A DNA stretch of 35,676 nucleotides from Sphingomonas sp. Ant H11 (GTDB lineage: Bacteria; Pseudomonadota; Alphaproteobacteria; Sphingomonadales; Sphingomonadaceae). The translations under genes and the position numbers were made by a program. The notes under the pieces are model-generated. The model was not told where the DNA came from. It saw nothing but the letters and a program-made list of their open reading frames with translations, and searched no databases. The stretch spans positions 1-35,676 of the forward strand of contig NZ_JSBN01000030.1 in NCBI RefSeq assembly GCF_000797515.1, written 5' to 3'. Below, in pieces: positions 19,892 to 30,078 of this stretch. Every line of letters begins with the position of its first letter. The first letter of the stretch is position 1.

Positions 19892-22800
19892 CTAGAAATT
19901 GTAGCGTACGCCAACCCGGAACAAACGCCCGAGCGTATCGTAAAGCGACTGATTGACGTCGATGCCGGTATTGGTTTGGGGCGACGGTGCCGGATCATGA
20001 TCGAGCAGATTGTCGATCTTGAAATAAGCGTTCAATTTCTTGGTGATGTTGAACGATCCGCCCACGTCGAGATAGAAGGCACCGGGCATCGTGTTGTTGT
20101 CGATCGTCGGGTGCTGCGTGGTCGAGACCGGGCAGCCACTGCTGCAAACGACATATTCGTTGCTGTACACGCCATCGCTGAACCAGCGCTGCTGAACGCT
20201 GAGGCTGAACCGATCGGTGGTCCAGCTTTCGGTCGTCAGCAATTTCCACGACGGGGTGTTGCCAGCATTGACCCCCGCGCCCTGTGTCGGGATCGTGCCG
20301 GGGACGCCCGGATCGGTGATGAAGTTCTTCACATTGGTGGCGAGTCCGCGCAGCACGACGCGCCCGGGCAGGCCGAGCTTGGCGACGTCGAATTGATAGC
20401 TCGCCTCAATGTCGAACCCGTCGGTGAAGATCGAGGCGAGGTTGAACGCCTGGAGGTTGACATAGGGTGCTGTCCCCGCCGGTGGCGTGAGGTTGAACGC
20501 GCCGCATAGCGAGGTGATGTTATTGAGGTAGCACAGATTGACTTCCTGCTGCGAATTGAGCGTCGAGATCACCCCGTTGATCTTGATCCGGTAATAATCG
20601 AACGACGCGCTGAAGCCGGGCAGCCAGTGCGGGCGCGACAGCACGATGCCGGCCGTGGTGTTGCGCGCGATTTCGGGCTTGAGCGCGGTGTTGCCGATCG
20701 CATTTTGCAGGATAGTCAAGGTCGCCGGGTCGCCCGCGCGCGGTTGGGATTGGGGTTGCTGAAGTTCGGCACGGTCGTGGTGATCGGGGCGGCGAACAGC
20801 TCCGACAGGTTCGGTGCACGCACGTCGCGCGAGGTAACCGCGCGTAGCCGCACGCCGTCGATCGGCGTGTCCCACGTGCCGCCCACCTTCCAGGTGTAGA
20901 TCGTGCCAGAGGTACTGTAATTGGTGACGCGTCCGGCGACGTTCAGGTTCGCGCTGCCGAGCGAGTCCGATTTGAGGAAGGGCAGGTTGAGCTCGAGGAA
21001 ACCTTCGGCGACGTGGTAGCTGCCGCGACCGGCGTGATAATTGCCGGCGTACCAGTTGTTGCCTGCGGTATTGAGCACCGGATCGGCGGGATAGGTGCTG
21101 GTATAGGGCGTCTCGGCCGAGACGCCGTTGCCGTATGGATCGCCGACCACGTGATAGAATTCATTGCGATATTCGGCACCTGCGGCAAACGACACCGGCC
21201 CGGCCCACAGGCTGAGCGGTGATCCGCTGAAGCTGAAGGCAAGCGCATCCTGCGTCTGGCGGGTATGCTGGAATGGGCCGTTGGTCGGTTCGATATAAGC
21301 GAGCGCCGCCGCGCTTGGCGGGGTGCCGCCGATGATGTTGATCGGCACGCAGCCATTGGCGCGCGCGACCGGATCGGCGCAAACGATCTGCCCGCCCAGA
21401 CTGATCGCCTGGATCGCGGCGTTATAGCGCGAGGTCAGCGTGATGTTCTTGACGTGGATGTCGGTAATGTTCTCGCCATGCTCATAGGAGAAGTCGTAAT
21501 TCCACGTCGTGCCGAACACCGGCACCTTGCCCGTCGCGCCGCCGACGAAGCGATATTGCTTGCGCGTCGGATAGACCGTGATGTTCGCGGGCAGCTCGCC
21601 ATTGCTGCTGCCGAACTGGAAGCTGGTGATGCCTGCAGTGGCGCAGGCCGCCTGGATCGAGGCGGGGACGAATGGGTTGGAGCATTGCAGCGTCAGGCCC
21701 GACTTGGTCGCGCCGGGGTTTGGCTGGTTCATCGTGTCGACCTGCGCGATGTTGACCGTCGCATAGATCTCGTTGTTCGCGTCGAGGTCGAAGCCGACGC
21801 GGCCATAGCCGTTGTAGCGATCGAGCCGTGACTGCAGCGTGGTGCCGATGCCGACATTGCCCGACAGATCGCCGCCCAGGCAGAAGCCGCCTTGCGGGTA
21901 GCAACCCGAGACGAGGCCGAACTGCGGCGTGCCCGGAAGGGCCTTGGACGGAACGCCGTTCGAGCCATATTGGAACTGGAACGGAACGCCGTTCACGTCG
22001 AACGCGGTGCCTTGCAGCGGCCCGCCCGTGATCAGCCCGTATTTGGTATATTGATAGGCCTGCGCATGGTCGCGCACGAGATATTGCGGCGACCCGTCAT
22101 TGGTCACGTTGCGATTGATGAAGGTCGAGGTGCGATACCACGTGCGCCCGTTGGCAAGTTGCTCGCCAAAGCCGCCGGCCGGCACGCCATCTTCATGGTC
22201 ATATTCGCCACTGACTTCGACATGCAGGCGATCGTTGAAGAAGGATTTTCCGGCCGCCGCCTGGAACAGATACTGCTTGTTGTCGCCGTAAGTGGTGATG
22301 CCGCCCTGTACGTTCGCCTTGAACCCGACGAAGTGCTTTTCGGTGATGAAGTTGACGACGCCGCCGACCGCATCCGAACCATAAGAAGCGGATGCACCGC
22401 CCGTCACCACATCGACGCGCTTGATCAGCAATTGCGGAAACAGGCTGATATCGGGCACGCCGGTCACGTTCGCGCCTACGACGCGCTGGCCGTCGAGCAG
22501 CGTCAGCGTGCGGATCGTGCCGAGTCCGCGCAGCGAGAAGGAGCTCAGGCCCTGCTGTCCGCTGGAGGTGCTGTTGGTGCCGGTGGTGACGCCGCTCGAC
22601 CCCTGCAGTGAGGGCAATTGCGCGATCGTCGTGAAGACGTTGGGCTCGGCGTTACGCGCTATATCAACCGCGCCGATCGTCTGGGTCGGGGTCGGTGCGG
22701 TGAAGCCGCCGGTGGTGATGCGCGAGCCGGTGACGACGATGTCCTTGGCGGTATTGTCGGCGGTGTCGGCCGTGTCTGCGGGCAGCGTCGCGGGCGGCGG

Positions 22801-22935
22801 CGGGGCCGCAGGCGTGGTTTGCGCCTCGGCCGGTGCCGCGATCGCGATCGCCATCAGCGACGCGAGGCTGGCGGTCAGGAACGCGGTGCGCCTGCCGCTG
22901 GAACCGGGGGTGCGTTCTGTGATCATGTCGGTCAT
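19892..22935 (-). CDS. TonB-dependent outer-membrane receptor of the glucan locus (one frameshift)
   Basis: About 1014 residues after correction. The ATG at 22935 follows AGGTGAGG. A signal peptide ends AAPAEAQ, then a Pro/Ala-rich stretch and the plug start DIVVTGSRI, LRGLGTIRTLTLLDGQRVVG and GGASASYGSDAVGGVVNFIT. The barrel ends with the C-terminal aromatic VGVRYNF. The frame breaks after NFSNPNPNRA; adding one base near 20733-20743 restores RGDPATLTILQNAIGNTALKPE, a typical receptor segment. It sits between two GH55-propeller genes on the same strand (40 bases after one, 82 before the other), so it is the predicted importer of their substrate or product. The plug lacks a carboxypeptidase-like front domain. 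Confidence 0.92.
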
Positions 22936-22975
22936 TGGGATCCTCACCTGTTTTTTGTTGTCGTTTTCATCGGGG

Positions 22976-25900
22976 TCATCCGCCGCGCATCGCGACGGCG
23001 TAAAGCGCGTGATGCGTAAGGATGAAGAGCGTTGCGTGATCGGTGCCCCCGAAGATCAACTGGAGGGGGCGTTCGGGCACGTCGATCCGGCCGATCTCGC
23101 TGCCGTCGGGTGCGTAGACGAAGACCTGCCCGTTCGCGATGAACACGCGGCCCTGGGCGTCGACCGCGACGCTCTCTCCGGCGCGCTCGACAAAGGGCTT
23201 CAGGTCGGAAAGCGTGCCGCCCGCGCGACCAGCGCGCTGTATGTGCGGCCTTCGGATTCGTTGCTGGCATAGACGCGCGCGCCGATGCGCCCGTGGACCA
23301 GGCTATAGGCGTCGAGCGTGTCGGAGAAGCGCCAGCCGACATGGTCGGGTGTGCCCTGTTGCCACACGCGAAACGCCGGGAGTACGAGGCTACCGTCGGG
23401 CGAGACATATTCGCGGGGTTTCGGCGTGGCGGCGTCGCGCGCGAACATTTCGCCGAGCGTGGTGAAATGATCGGTCCGGGCATCGTATTGATCGCGGAAT
23501 TCGCCATTGTTCCACCAATTGCCGGGGAGGAGCGTGTCCGCATCGCGGTGCTCGGCAACTGGCGACGGGGCGATGACCGTGACGTCGGTCTTCGATGCGG
23601 CAGGATCGATCGCATAGACGCTGCCTTCCGCGCCGAGCGAGGACAGCACCAGCACTTTGCCCGAGCGCTCGACCGCGAGATTGACCGGATCGAGCGCGGC
23701 GTCGCGGACGATCTCGAGGCCGGTGGCCGCGCTCCAGCGATAGATCCGCTGGAAGCGATGCTCAACGAAATAGAGCGCGCCCGTAGCATCGACCGCCGCG
23801 CCCGAGATTGAGAAGAAGCCGCTTTCGAGTTTGCGGACCGGCCCGGCACCCGGCACCGCAGCGGGGGCCTCGGCCAGCACGGGGGTGGCGGGAATGTCGA
23901 GGCTGGCGAACTCGCGCTCGCGCACCTCAAGGTGCTGGGTCCTGTCCTGAATCGCATTTTCGAACGGGAATTTGCTGACCCGCAAATAGGTGCCGCAGCC
24001 ATCTGCCTGGCAGGTCGCAAAGCCACTCTCGGCGTTGATATGGACATTCCGGAAACGAATGTCCGAGGCATTGGTCAGCTTCACCGCCGACACTGCCGGG
24101 TGAAAGGTCCGCGTCACACGGTAGCTGTGATCATTGGCGAACAGCAGGTTGCGCGAGTTGCGGATATCGAGCGAGGTCGAGTCCATCCCTTCGCCGACTT
24201 CCTGTTCGGTCTGCGGCGCGAGAAATTCCCAATTCTCCACGCCATCGAGCACGATCTCGTTGCGAACGTGATGCTCGGCCGAGAGCTGATAGACGTGCCC
24301 CGGTGTCTTGGTGTCCGACACAGTGAAACCGGCCTGGGCGAAGGTGTTGGGCGTCCACACATCGGCGAAGGTGCCGCCCCCGCCATCGGTCACCCAGATG
24401 CTCGGATATTGCGCGTCCCAGCGATTGTCCGCGACCGGATCGCCGCTATGCGCGTTCCGCGCGCCGAGCGGCAGGCCGTCCGCCGTCGGGGTGCCGCCGC
24501 CGCCCATGATCTTGACGTCGTCGACCAGCGAATCCGCCCCCGATTTCCACAGCAACGCCGAGGCGCGCGGATTGATGCGGCCAGTGAACAGGCCGAGGCC
24601 CGACAGAATGTTGCTGCCGCCCTTCGGGCTTTCGAGGATCGGAACCACGCCGCCGACGCCTGCATGAGCGGGGTTATTGTCGGGCAAGACGAGCTGGGTC
24701 AGCGCCGGGTGCAGGCCGAGCAGCACCGTATCGGGCCGTAGCTTGAGCGTATTGGTGACGCGGTAGAAACCGACCGGGAAATAGAGCACGCGCTGCGTAT
24801 CGATCGCACGCTGCAGCGCGGCGGTGTCGTCGGTCGTGCCGTCGCCGCGCGCGCCGAGATCGCGGACGTTGCTCCACTCCGCCACCGCAGGCAGCGCGCG
24901 AATGGCGTTGGGGTGGGGCGGGGGCAGGGTTGCGATCGGCGTACTCTGCACGTCGGTCGCGATCCGGCCGGTCGCGCCGAGCGTCGGCACCGCGAGGCCG
25001 TGCGAAAAGCGCGCCACGCGGTATGCGCGCGCGGGGGCGGCGACGGTTTTCCCGCTCTCGCGGAAACGTGCGAACACCGGCGTATCGGTGGCGAGCGCGT
25101 TGTCGAAGCCGATCTGGGTAAAGGCGCTGCTCTCGCGGCTGATGATCACCCCGCATGCGAGACGCGCTCGAACCGCACGTCCTTGCCCCACAGCGAGTCG
25201 CTATAGCCGGGGGTCGATATCGATCCCGATCGGCGTATCGCGAATGGCCACGTTGACGAGCGTGAGGTCGACTTCATGCTCGCGGATCGCGGCGTCGCGC
25301 TGATGGTCGAAGCTCGAATCGATCAGCGTGAATTGCCAGGCGGGCGAGGTCTTTTCGGTGAGGATGCCATAGCGCCCGCCATGGAAGTGGACGTCCTCCA
25401 TGACGTTGCCGGCCTGATAGACGCCGGCAAAGGCTGAGCCCAAGCGGAAGTCCATATGGCTGAGAAAGGCGTGCTGCGCGACGCGGAAGCGCACCGCCGC
25501 GGCGGCCGGATTGCCCGCGCCGATCTCGACATCGATATTGCTCATCGCCGAATAGAAGGTCGCCGAATTGGCGTCGCGCACCTCGCTGCCGCCCTTGCCA
25601 CTGGGCGGCACCACGGTCGGCACGGGCACGGGAACCTTGCCCACGGCATATTGGTCACCGCCGGTGAACACCACCATCGTCGCGACACCGCTTTGAAAGC
25701 CCGGTGTGAGATCTGCCAGCACCAGCACCGGGCGCGTCGGCCCCACGCCCAGGATCCGCACGCCGGGCGGCACCAGGATACTGTGTGACAGGCGATAACG
25801 GCCGGAGGGCAGGAAGACGATGCCATTGCCGTCGGTGATGCGCGCGGCGTCGATCGCGCGCTGGATCGCTGCGGTCGCGTCAACATGGCCGTCCTTCGCG

Positions 25901-26031
25901 CCGCTAACCGTTACCGCGCGCGGCTCATTCGGAGCCGTTGCAAGCACCGACCGGGCCTGGGCCGCGCACGTCGTGACCGGGGCCAGCAGCGCCACCGCAG
26001 TCGTCGCCAGCATGGCAGCTCGTCTCTTCAC
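22976..26031 (-). CDS. Secreted GH55-type beta-1,3-glucanase fused to an SMP-30/gluconolactonase-like propeller (copy 2, three frameshifts)
   Basis: This is a paralogue of the gene at 16762-19809. Start is the GTG at 26031 after GGAGAGG, giving a signal peptide (RRAAMLATTAVALLAPVTTCAAQA). Frame breaks lie at G5 (25209-25213, one base too many), C4 (25149-25152, one too few) and CCC (23220-23222, one too few). Correcting them joins IDIDPGYSDSLWGKDVRFE to HAGVIISRE and gives 1018 aa, three longer than copy 1. The GH55 pair is conserved: Glu codons at 24274-24276 (SAEHH) and 24205-24207 (PQTEQE), again 23 residues apart. The propeller ends GQVFVYAPDGSEIGRIDVPERPLQLIFGG. First gene of the receptor operon and divergent from gluconokinase. 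It may differ from copy 1 in chain-length or branch preference. Confidence 0.78.
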
Positions 26032-26088
26032 GGTGCTTTGCCTCTCCCCCAACCGACGCCTGCGCGTCTGGCCGATGCTGTGCATAAG

Positions 26089-26124
26089 CGACCATCATGC
26101 GCGTGCCATCCGCGACGATGGTCG
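26089..26124. promoter_or_regulatory. Spaced inverted repeat between copy-2 glucanase and gntK
   Basis: CGACCATC (26089-26096) and GATGGTCG (26117-26124) are perfect 8-base inverted arms 20 bases apart. They lie in the only divergent promoter region linking the secreted enzymes to the gluconate genes, so this could be a shared regulator site. GntR/FadR-type binding is possible but not shown. Confidence 0.4.
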
Positions 26125-26258
26125 TAGTTCCCAGGCCGATGCGCCCTGCAGTATCAGGGCTTATGAAAGGCCCGGGGCCGACGCGGCGCGTCGGGGCCCA
26201 GTCCGGTTTTGGGGACAGCATTTTGCAACGGGCAGTCAGTCACAGCGTGGTCGCGCCG

Positions 26259-26786
26259 ATGGCGGTAATCGTGATGGGCGTCAGCGGCAGTGGCAAGTCC
26301 ACGCTGGGTGGGCTGCTCGCGACCAGGCTTGGTGCAACGTTCCTGGAGGGCGATTCGTTTCACGACGCGGCGGCGGTGGCCAAGATGCGCAGCGGCCAGC
26401 CGCTGAACGACGCCGATCGCTGGCCGTGGCTCGACCGTTTGGGGGCCGCGATCGATGCCGAGGTGCGCGTCAACGGGCTGGTGGTGGCGGCGTGCTCGGC
26501 GCTGCGGCGCAGCTATCGCGACCGACTGGTGGCGGCGATCAGCGCGCCGACGCGGTTCATCCTGCTGGACGGTAGCCCGGAGGAACTGCGCCAACGGCTC
26601 GCCAATCGCGCAGGGCACTATATGCCGAGCAGCCTGCTGACGAGCCAGCTCTGCACGCTCGAGCGGGTTGCCCCGGACGAGGCGGCGACCACGCTCGACG
26701 CAGCTGCCGCACCCGATCGGCTCTGCGCAGAAGCGATTGCGTGGTTGGACGGCGGTGGTCACCCTTCCGTGGAGCAGAAACGATGA
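26259..26786 (+). CDS. gntK: Gluconokinase
   Basis: The 175-residue cytoplasmic kinase turns gluconate plus ATP into 6-phosphogluconate for the Entner-Doudoroff route. The Walker A motif GVSGSGKST is at residues 6-14, followed by the gluconokinase signature FLEGDSFHDAAAVAKMRSGQPLNDADRWPWL. The later CSALRRSYRDRL and FILLDGSPEEL segments also fit, as does the length. I start at the ATG 26259 because residues then match the family at once; there is no clear Shine-Dalgarno, and upstream in-frame codons look non-coding. Its stop overlaps the start of the next gene (ATGA). Together with gntP and the FadR-type regulator 1.6 kb away it makes a complete gluconate uptake set. Confidence 0.95.
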   Translation: MAVIVMGVSGSGKSTLGGLLATRLGATFLEGDSFHDAAAVAKMRSGQPLNDADRWPWLDRLGAAIDAEVRVNGLVVAACSALRRSYRDRLVAAISAPTRFILLDGSPEELRQRLANRAGHYMPSSLLTSQLCTLERVAPDEAATTLDAAAAPDRLCAEAIAWLDGGGHPSVEQKR

Positions 26787-27702
26787 AATGGCGTGCCGGT
26801 TTTGCCGTGCTCTGCTTGGTGGCTGGGCCCGTTATGGCGCAGACCCCGGCGCTCGTGCCTGTTGTCGCGCCGATCGAGCTTCCGCTTTGGCCAGATGGTC
26901 CCCCGGGCGTCGATCCGCTGCGCGATACGCCCGAGATCGTCGAAAACACGTATATCCGCAGCGTGCATCGCCCGTCGCTCACGCTGCTGCGCGCCGACCC
27001 GGCACATGCCAATGGCGCGGCGATCATCATCGCGCCCGGCGTGGCCACCGTATGTTGGTGTGGGTGAATGAGGGGTTGATGCCCGCCCGTGCGCTCAACC
27101 GCTTTGGCGTGACGGTGTTTGTACTGAAATATCGTCTCGCCCGGGAAACAGGCTCAAACTATCGCATCGAGCGCGACGCGGCGGCCGATGCACGGCGGGC
27201 CGTGCGCTTCGTGCGGGCGCATGCTGCCGAATATGGCGTCGATCCCCGTCGCATCGGCCTTATGGGATTTTCGGCAGGCGGCGAACTCGTGTCGCTGGTT
27301 GCAGACAACCCGGCACCGCCCGAGCCTTCGGGCGATGCCATCGATCGGATCGACGCGCGACCCGACTTTCAGGTTTTGATCTATCCGGGGCCGCTCGGCG
27401 TGCCCGCGCGAGCGGTTGCAGAAGCGCCGCCAGCGTTCCTGGCCGCCGGGACCCTGGACACCTGTTGCGCCGAGCCGACCCTCACGCTCTACCAGCAATT
27501 GCGCGGCGCGCATGTCTCGGCGGAACTGCACCTGTTCGCCGATACCGACCATGGCTTCAACGTCGCGATGCATGCCGAGCGCGTCTCGCTGCAACATTGG
27601 CCTGACCGGCTCGCCGACTGGTTGAGCGATGGTGGCTGGCTTGTGCCAGGCGGTGGCAAGCGCGCGACGCCCAGCAGCACGACCGCGCTGTTGCGCAATT
27701 AG
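26783..27702 (+). CDS. Secreted alpha/beta-hydrolase, acetylesterase-like (one frameshift)
   Basis: The ATG at 26783 overlaps the gntK stop. Residues 1-20 are a signal peptide ending VMAQ. Then IELPLWPDGPPG, typical of secreted acetyl-xylan/BD-FAE-like esterases. The frame breaks after AAIIIAPG. Adding one G in GGCGTGG (27038-27044) gives APGGGHRMLVWVNEG, the expected oxyanion-hole segment, and a 306-aa product. The nucleophile elbow GFSAGGE, and TDHGFNV with the catalytic His, are intact downstream. It may remove acetyl or similar esters from the glycan handled by the neighbouring enzymes, or open a lactone. The exact substrate is unknown. It ends tail-to-tail with the regulator gene, overlapping by three bases. 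Confidence 0.87.
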
Positions 27703-28376
27703 GGCAGCAGCCGCTTGCGGCCTTCCGACAAATGCCAGCGCATTGCGAGCGCCGCGCCGTCGGCATCCTGCACCCGGATCGCGTCGACCAGCATCTCATG
27801 CTCTCGCAGCATCGCGCCGATCACCTCGGGCGGGCGCGAGCGCGAAATATCGACACCGGCGCGCATAATCCGGTCGACATCGCCGAACAGCGCGTCGAAC
27901 GCGACCAGAAAGGCGGGGTTGGCGGTCGCCAGCACGATTTGCCGGTGCAACGCCATGTCCTCGTCATGCGCTGGTGCGCTCGACAGCAAGGCGGTGCGGA
28001 GCGCGTGCATCGCGGCCTCGATCGCCGCCATTTCCTCGCTCGAGCGGCGCGTGGCCGCGAGGCGTGCCGCCTCGGCTTCGAGCACGAAGCGCACCTCATA
28101 AGTGCCAAAGGTCGCCGACATATGGTCCATCGGCAGAAAGGCGATCAGCCGGTCCGAAGGGCGACCCTTGACGAATGAGCCCGCACCGCGGCGCGCCTCG
28201 GTAATGCCGTCGGCGGCGAGGCGGACGAGCGCCTCGCGCACGATCGTGCGCGACATGCCGAACATTTCCGCCAGCCGCGCTTCGGACGGCAGGCGATCGC
28301 CCACCGCCAGCCCGTCGCCATTGATGATCTCGACGATCCCGGCATAGGCCCGGTCGGCTAAGCGCCCTTCATTCAT
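27699..28376 (-). CDS. GntR-family (FadR/FCD subfamily) transcriptional regulator
   Basis: The product is 225 residues from the ATG at 28376, which follows AAGGA; a GTG at 28394 would add six residues. Residues 5-70 form the winged HTH: LADRAYAGIVEIINGDGLAVGDRLPSEARLAEMFGMSRTIVREALVRLAADG. The rest is an all-helical FCD effector domain; the His residues in DEDMALHRQIV and HEMLV fit the metal/ligand site of the subfamily. It lies 36 bases downstream of gntP on the same strand and probably responds to gluconate or a derivative, controlling gntP and perhaps the divergent glucanase/gntK promoters. No operator could be assigned with confidence. Confidence 0.9.
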   Translation of the reverse strand: MNEGRLADRAYAGIVEIINGDGLAVGDRLPSEARLAEMFGMSRTIVREALVRLAADGITEARRGAGSFVKGRPSDRLIAFLPMDHMSATFGTYEVRFVLEAEAARLAATRRSSEEMAAIEAAMHALRTALLSSAPAHDEDMALHRQIVLATANPAFLVAFDALFGDVDRIMRAGVDISRSRPPEVIGAMLREHEMLVDAIRVQDADGAALAMRWHLSEGRKRLLP

Positions 28377-28412
28377 CGGTCGTTCCTTGGTCACCGCGCC
28401 GGTCGCGTGCCG

Positions 28413-29759
28413 TCAGAATAGGTGGCTGGCAACAAGGATCAACGCCAGTCCGAGCACCGACACGACGGTCTCCATCACCGACCAGGTGCGAAACGTCGCG
28501 GGTGTGTCGATGCCGAGATAGCTTTTCACCAGCCAGAATCCAGGATCGTTGACATGGCTGAAGAAGAGCGATCCGGCACCGATCGCCAGCACGATCCATT
28601 CGGGCGACGCGCCCGAGGCGGCGACGAATGCGGGCATGATGCCCGCAGTCGTGATCGTCGCGACCGTGGCCGAACCGGTGGCGAGGCGGATACAGACCGC
28701 GACCAGCCACGCCAGCACGATCGGCGACAACGGCCCGCCGGTCGCGACCCGCGCCAGCAAATCGGACAGGCCAGCCGTGACGAGTACTTGCTTCAACGCG
28801 CCGCCCGCACCGATCGCCAGCAGGATCGCGCCCGCCGGCTGCATCGTCTCGGCCCAGATCGCTTCCTGCACCTTGGCATCGCCGATGCGCCGACCGAACA
28901 GCAGCGGCAGCGCCGCCAAACACGCGATCAACAATGCGAGGACCGGATTGCTGGCCACCGCAAGCACGCCAAAGCGCGCTGCGACCGGCGGCGGCAGCAG
29001 CGCGACCGCCTGGCCCGCTGCGATGAGGACCACGGGCATCAGCACGACCAGCAGCGCGCGCCAGTTCGCGGGTGCCGGCATGTTCAGCACTGTCGGGGCG
29101 AGCAGGGGCGGGGCCAGTTTTACGCCGCGCGCGGTGAATTTCGCGAGCACGGGCCCCGCGACGATCGCGGTCGGGATGCCGATGAGCAAGCCATAACCGA
29201 GCGTGCGCAGCAAATCGGCGTGCAGCGCCTCGACCGCGAGCAACGGGCCCGGATGCGGCGGCACCAGCGCGTGCACCACCGACAGCCCGGCCAGGGCGGA
29301 CAGCATCAGCCGCAGCTTGGCCGAATCCTGGTTCGCACCCGCCGGGAGCGCCGCCGCCGCCGCCGCGACGATCGGCAGCAACAGCACCAGCCCGGTTTCG
29401 AAGAACAGCGGCAAGCCGATGAGGAGCCCCGTCGCCACGCTCGCCCAGGGCGCGCCGCGTACCCCGGCCCATCGCAAGGCGGTCCGCGCGAGGCCTGCGG
29501 CGGCATCCGACAATTGCAGCATCGCGCCAAGTGCCAGACCGAGCGCGACCACCAGCCCGGTGCCGCCCAGAATATCGCCCGCGCCCTTCTGAATGGCCTT
29601 TGCCGTATCAGCAATCGGCAGGCCGGCGATGATACCGACGACGAACGCGCCCGACAGCAACGCGACAAACGGATGCAAGCGCCCGCGAACGATCAGGACG
29701 ATCGACAAGCCGATGCCGAGCATGGCCGCCACGATCAGGCGGTAATCCTCGGGCCTCAT
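28413..29759 (-). CDS. gntP: Gluconate:proton symporter, GntP family
   Basis: The 448-residue inner-membrane transporter has about 12-14 hydrophobic segments. GntP-family marks include LIVAAMLGIGLSIVLIV at the start, IGLPLFFETGLVLLLPIV, HALVPPHPGPLLAVEAL, TGSATVATITTAGI and the C-terminal GSLFFSHVNDPGFWLVK. It imports gluconate, or a related aldonate, for GntK. The ATG at 29759 lacks its own Shine-Dalgarno but overlaps the stop of a 24-codon leader (ATGA), so it may depend on translational coupling. It is followed by the GntR-type regulator. Related members move other hydroxy acids, but gntK in the same locus favours gluconate. Confidence 0.95.
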   Translation of the reverse strand: MRPEDYRLIVAAMLGIGLSIVLIVRGRLHPFVALLSGAFVVGIIAGLPIADTAKAIQKGAGDILGGTGLVVALGLALGAMLQLSDAAAGLARTALRWAGVRGAPWASVATGLLIGLPLFFETGLVLLLPIVAAAAAALPAGANQDSAKLRLMLSALAGLSVVHALVPPHPGPLLAVEALHADLLRTLGYGLLIGIPTAIVAGPVLAKFTARGVKLAPPLLAPTVLNMPAPANWRALLVVLMPVVLIAAGQAVALLPPPVAARFGVLAVASNPVLALLIACLAALPLLFGRRIGDAKVQEAIWAETMQPAGAILLAIGAGGALKQVLVTAGLSDLLARVATGGPLSPIVLAWLVAVCIRLATGSATVATITTAGIMPAFVAASGASPEWIVLAIGAGSLFFSHVNDPGFWLVKSYLGIDTPATFRTWSVMETVVSVLGLALILVASHLF

Positions 29760-29830
29760 CGCGCGTGCGCCGCGATCAGCGCGGTGGCGGGTACGGTGCG
29801 GCCATGCGCCAGCGATTGCGAATGGACCAT
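29756..29830 (-). CDS. Possible 24-codon leader peptide of gntP
   Basis: ATG at 29830, purine-rich GGAGAAGGGGG upstream, and a stop that overlaps the gntP ATG by four bases. The product begins MVHSQSLAHGRTVPATAL. I do not recognise it. It could be a translated leader coupling ribosomes into gntP, or the shrunken end of a lost gene. No repeated or rare codon run suggests attenuation. Confidence 0.35.
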   Translation of the reverse strand: MVHSQSLAHGRTVPATALIAAHAR

Positions 29831-29989
29831 TGGACCCCCTTCTCCGCCGCAGTCTCTCGCAATGTGCGGGCTGCGTGGAAGTATCTGTACGACAGCAATG
29901 CGCAATATTCCAAGATTATTCGCGCAAAATCGGTCGAAATTGTAATATGCGCTTGAATCTGTCCAACCAATTTGAATAGGATCAGCCAT

Positions 29990-30010
29990 CGAGACTCGCA
30001 TCGAGTTTCG
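29990..30010. promoter_or_regulatory. 21-base palindrome between gntP and the LuxR gene
   Basis: Arms CGAGACTCG (29990-29998) and CGAGTTTCG (30002-30010) match at 8 of 9 positions around CAT. The remaining pair would be G-U in RNA. The genes on both sides are transcribed away from it, so it is not a terminator. It looks like an operator for a dimeric regulator, about 70 bases before the LuxR start. Confidence 0.55.
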
Positions 30011-30078
30011 TTTGATCGGCAGAAGCCGACAGTCGGACGCGACGTGTGCCATCACGCCGCGAAAGGGGGAGGGCTTAG

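Noticed and set aside
18568..19956. 462-codon plus-strand open frame opposite the copy-1 glucanase gene
   Set aside because: Antisense to a coherent 1015-residue protein with signal peptide and conserved motifs. No start signal or domain of its own.
28422..29945. 507-codon plus-strand open frame opposite gntP
   Set aside because: It is very rich in Arg, Gln, His and Asp with no family features, and is fully antisense to the intact gntP. Shadow of GC-rich third positions.
29899..29952. Inverted arms GCGCAATATT and AATATGCGC
   Set aside because: Unequal by one base and 34 bases apart in an AT-rich promoter region. Too weak to call an operator or hairpin.
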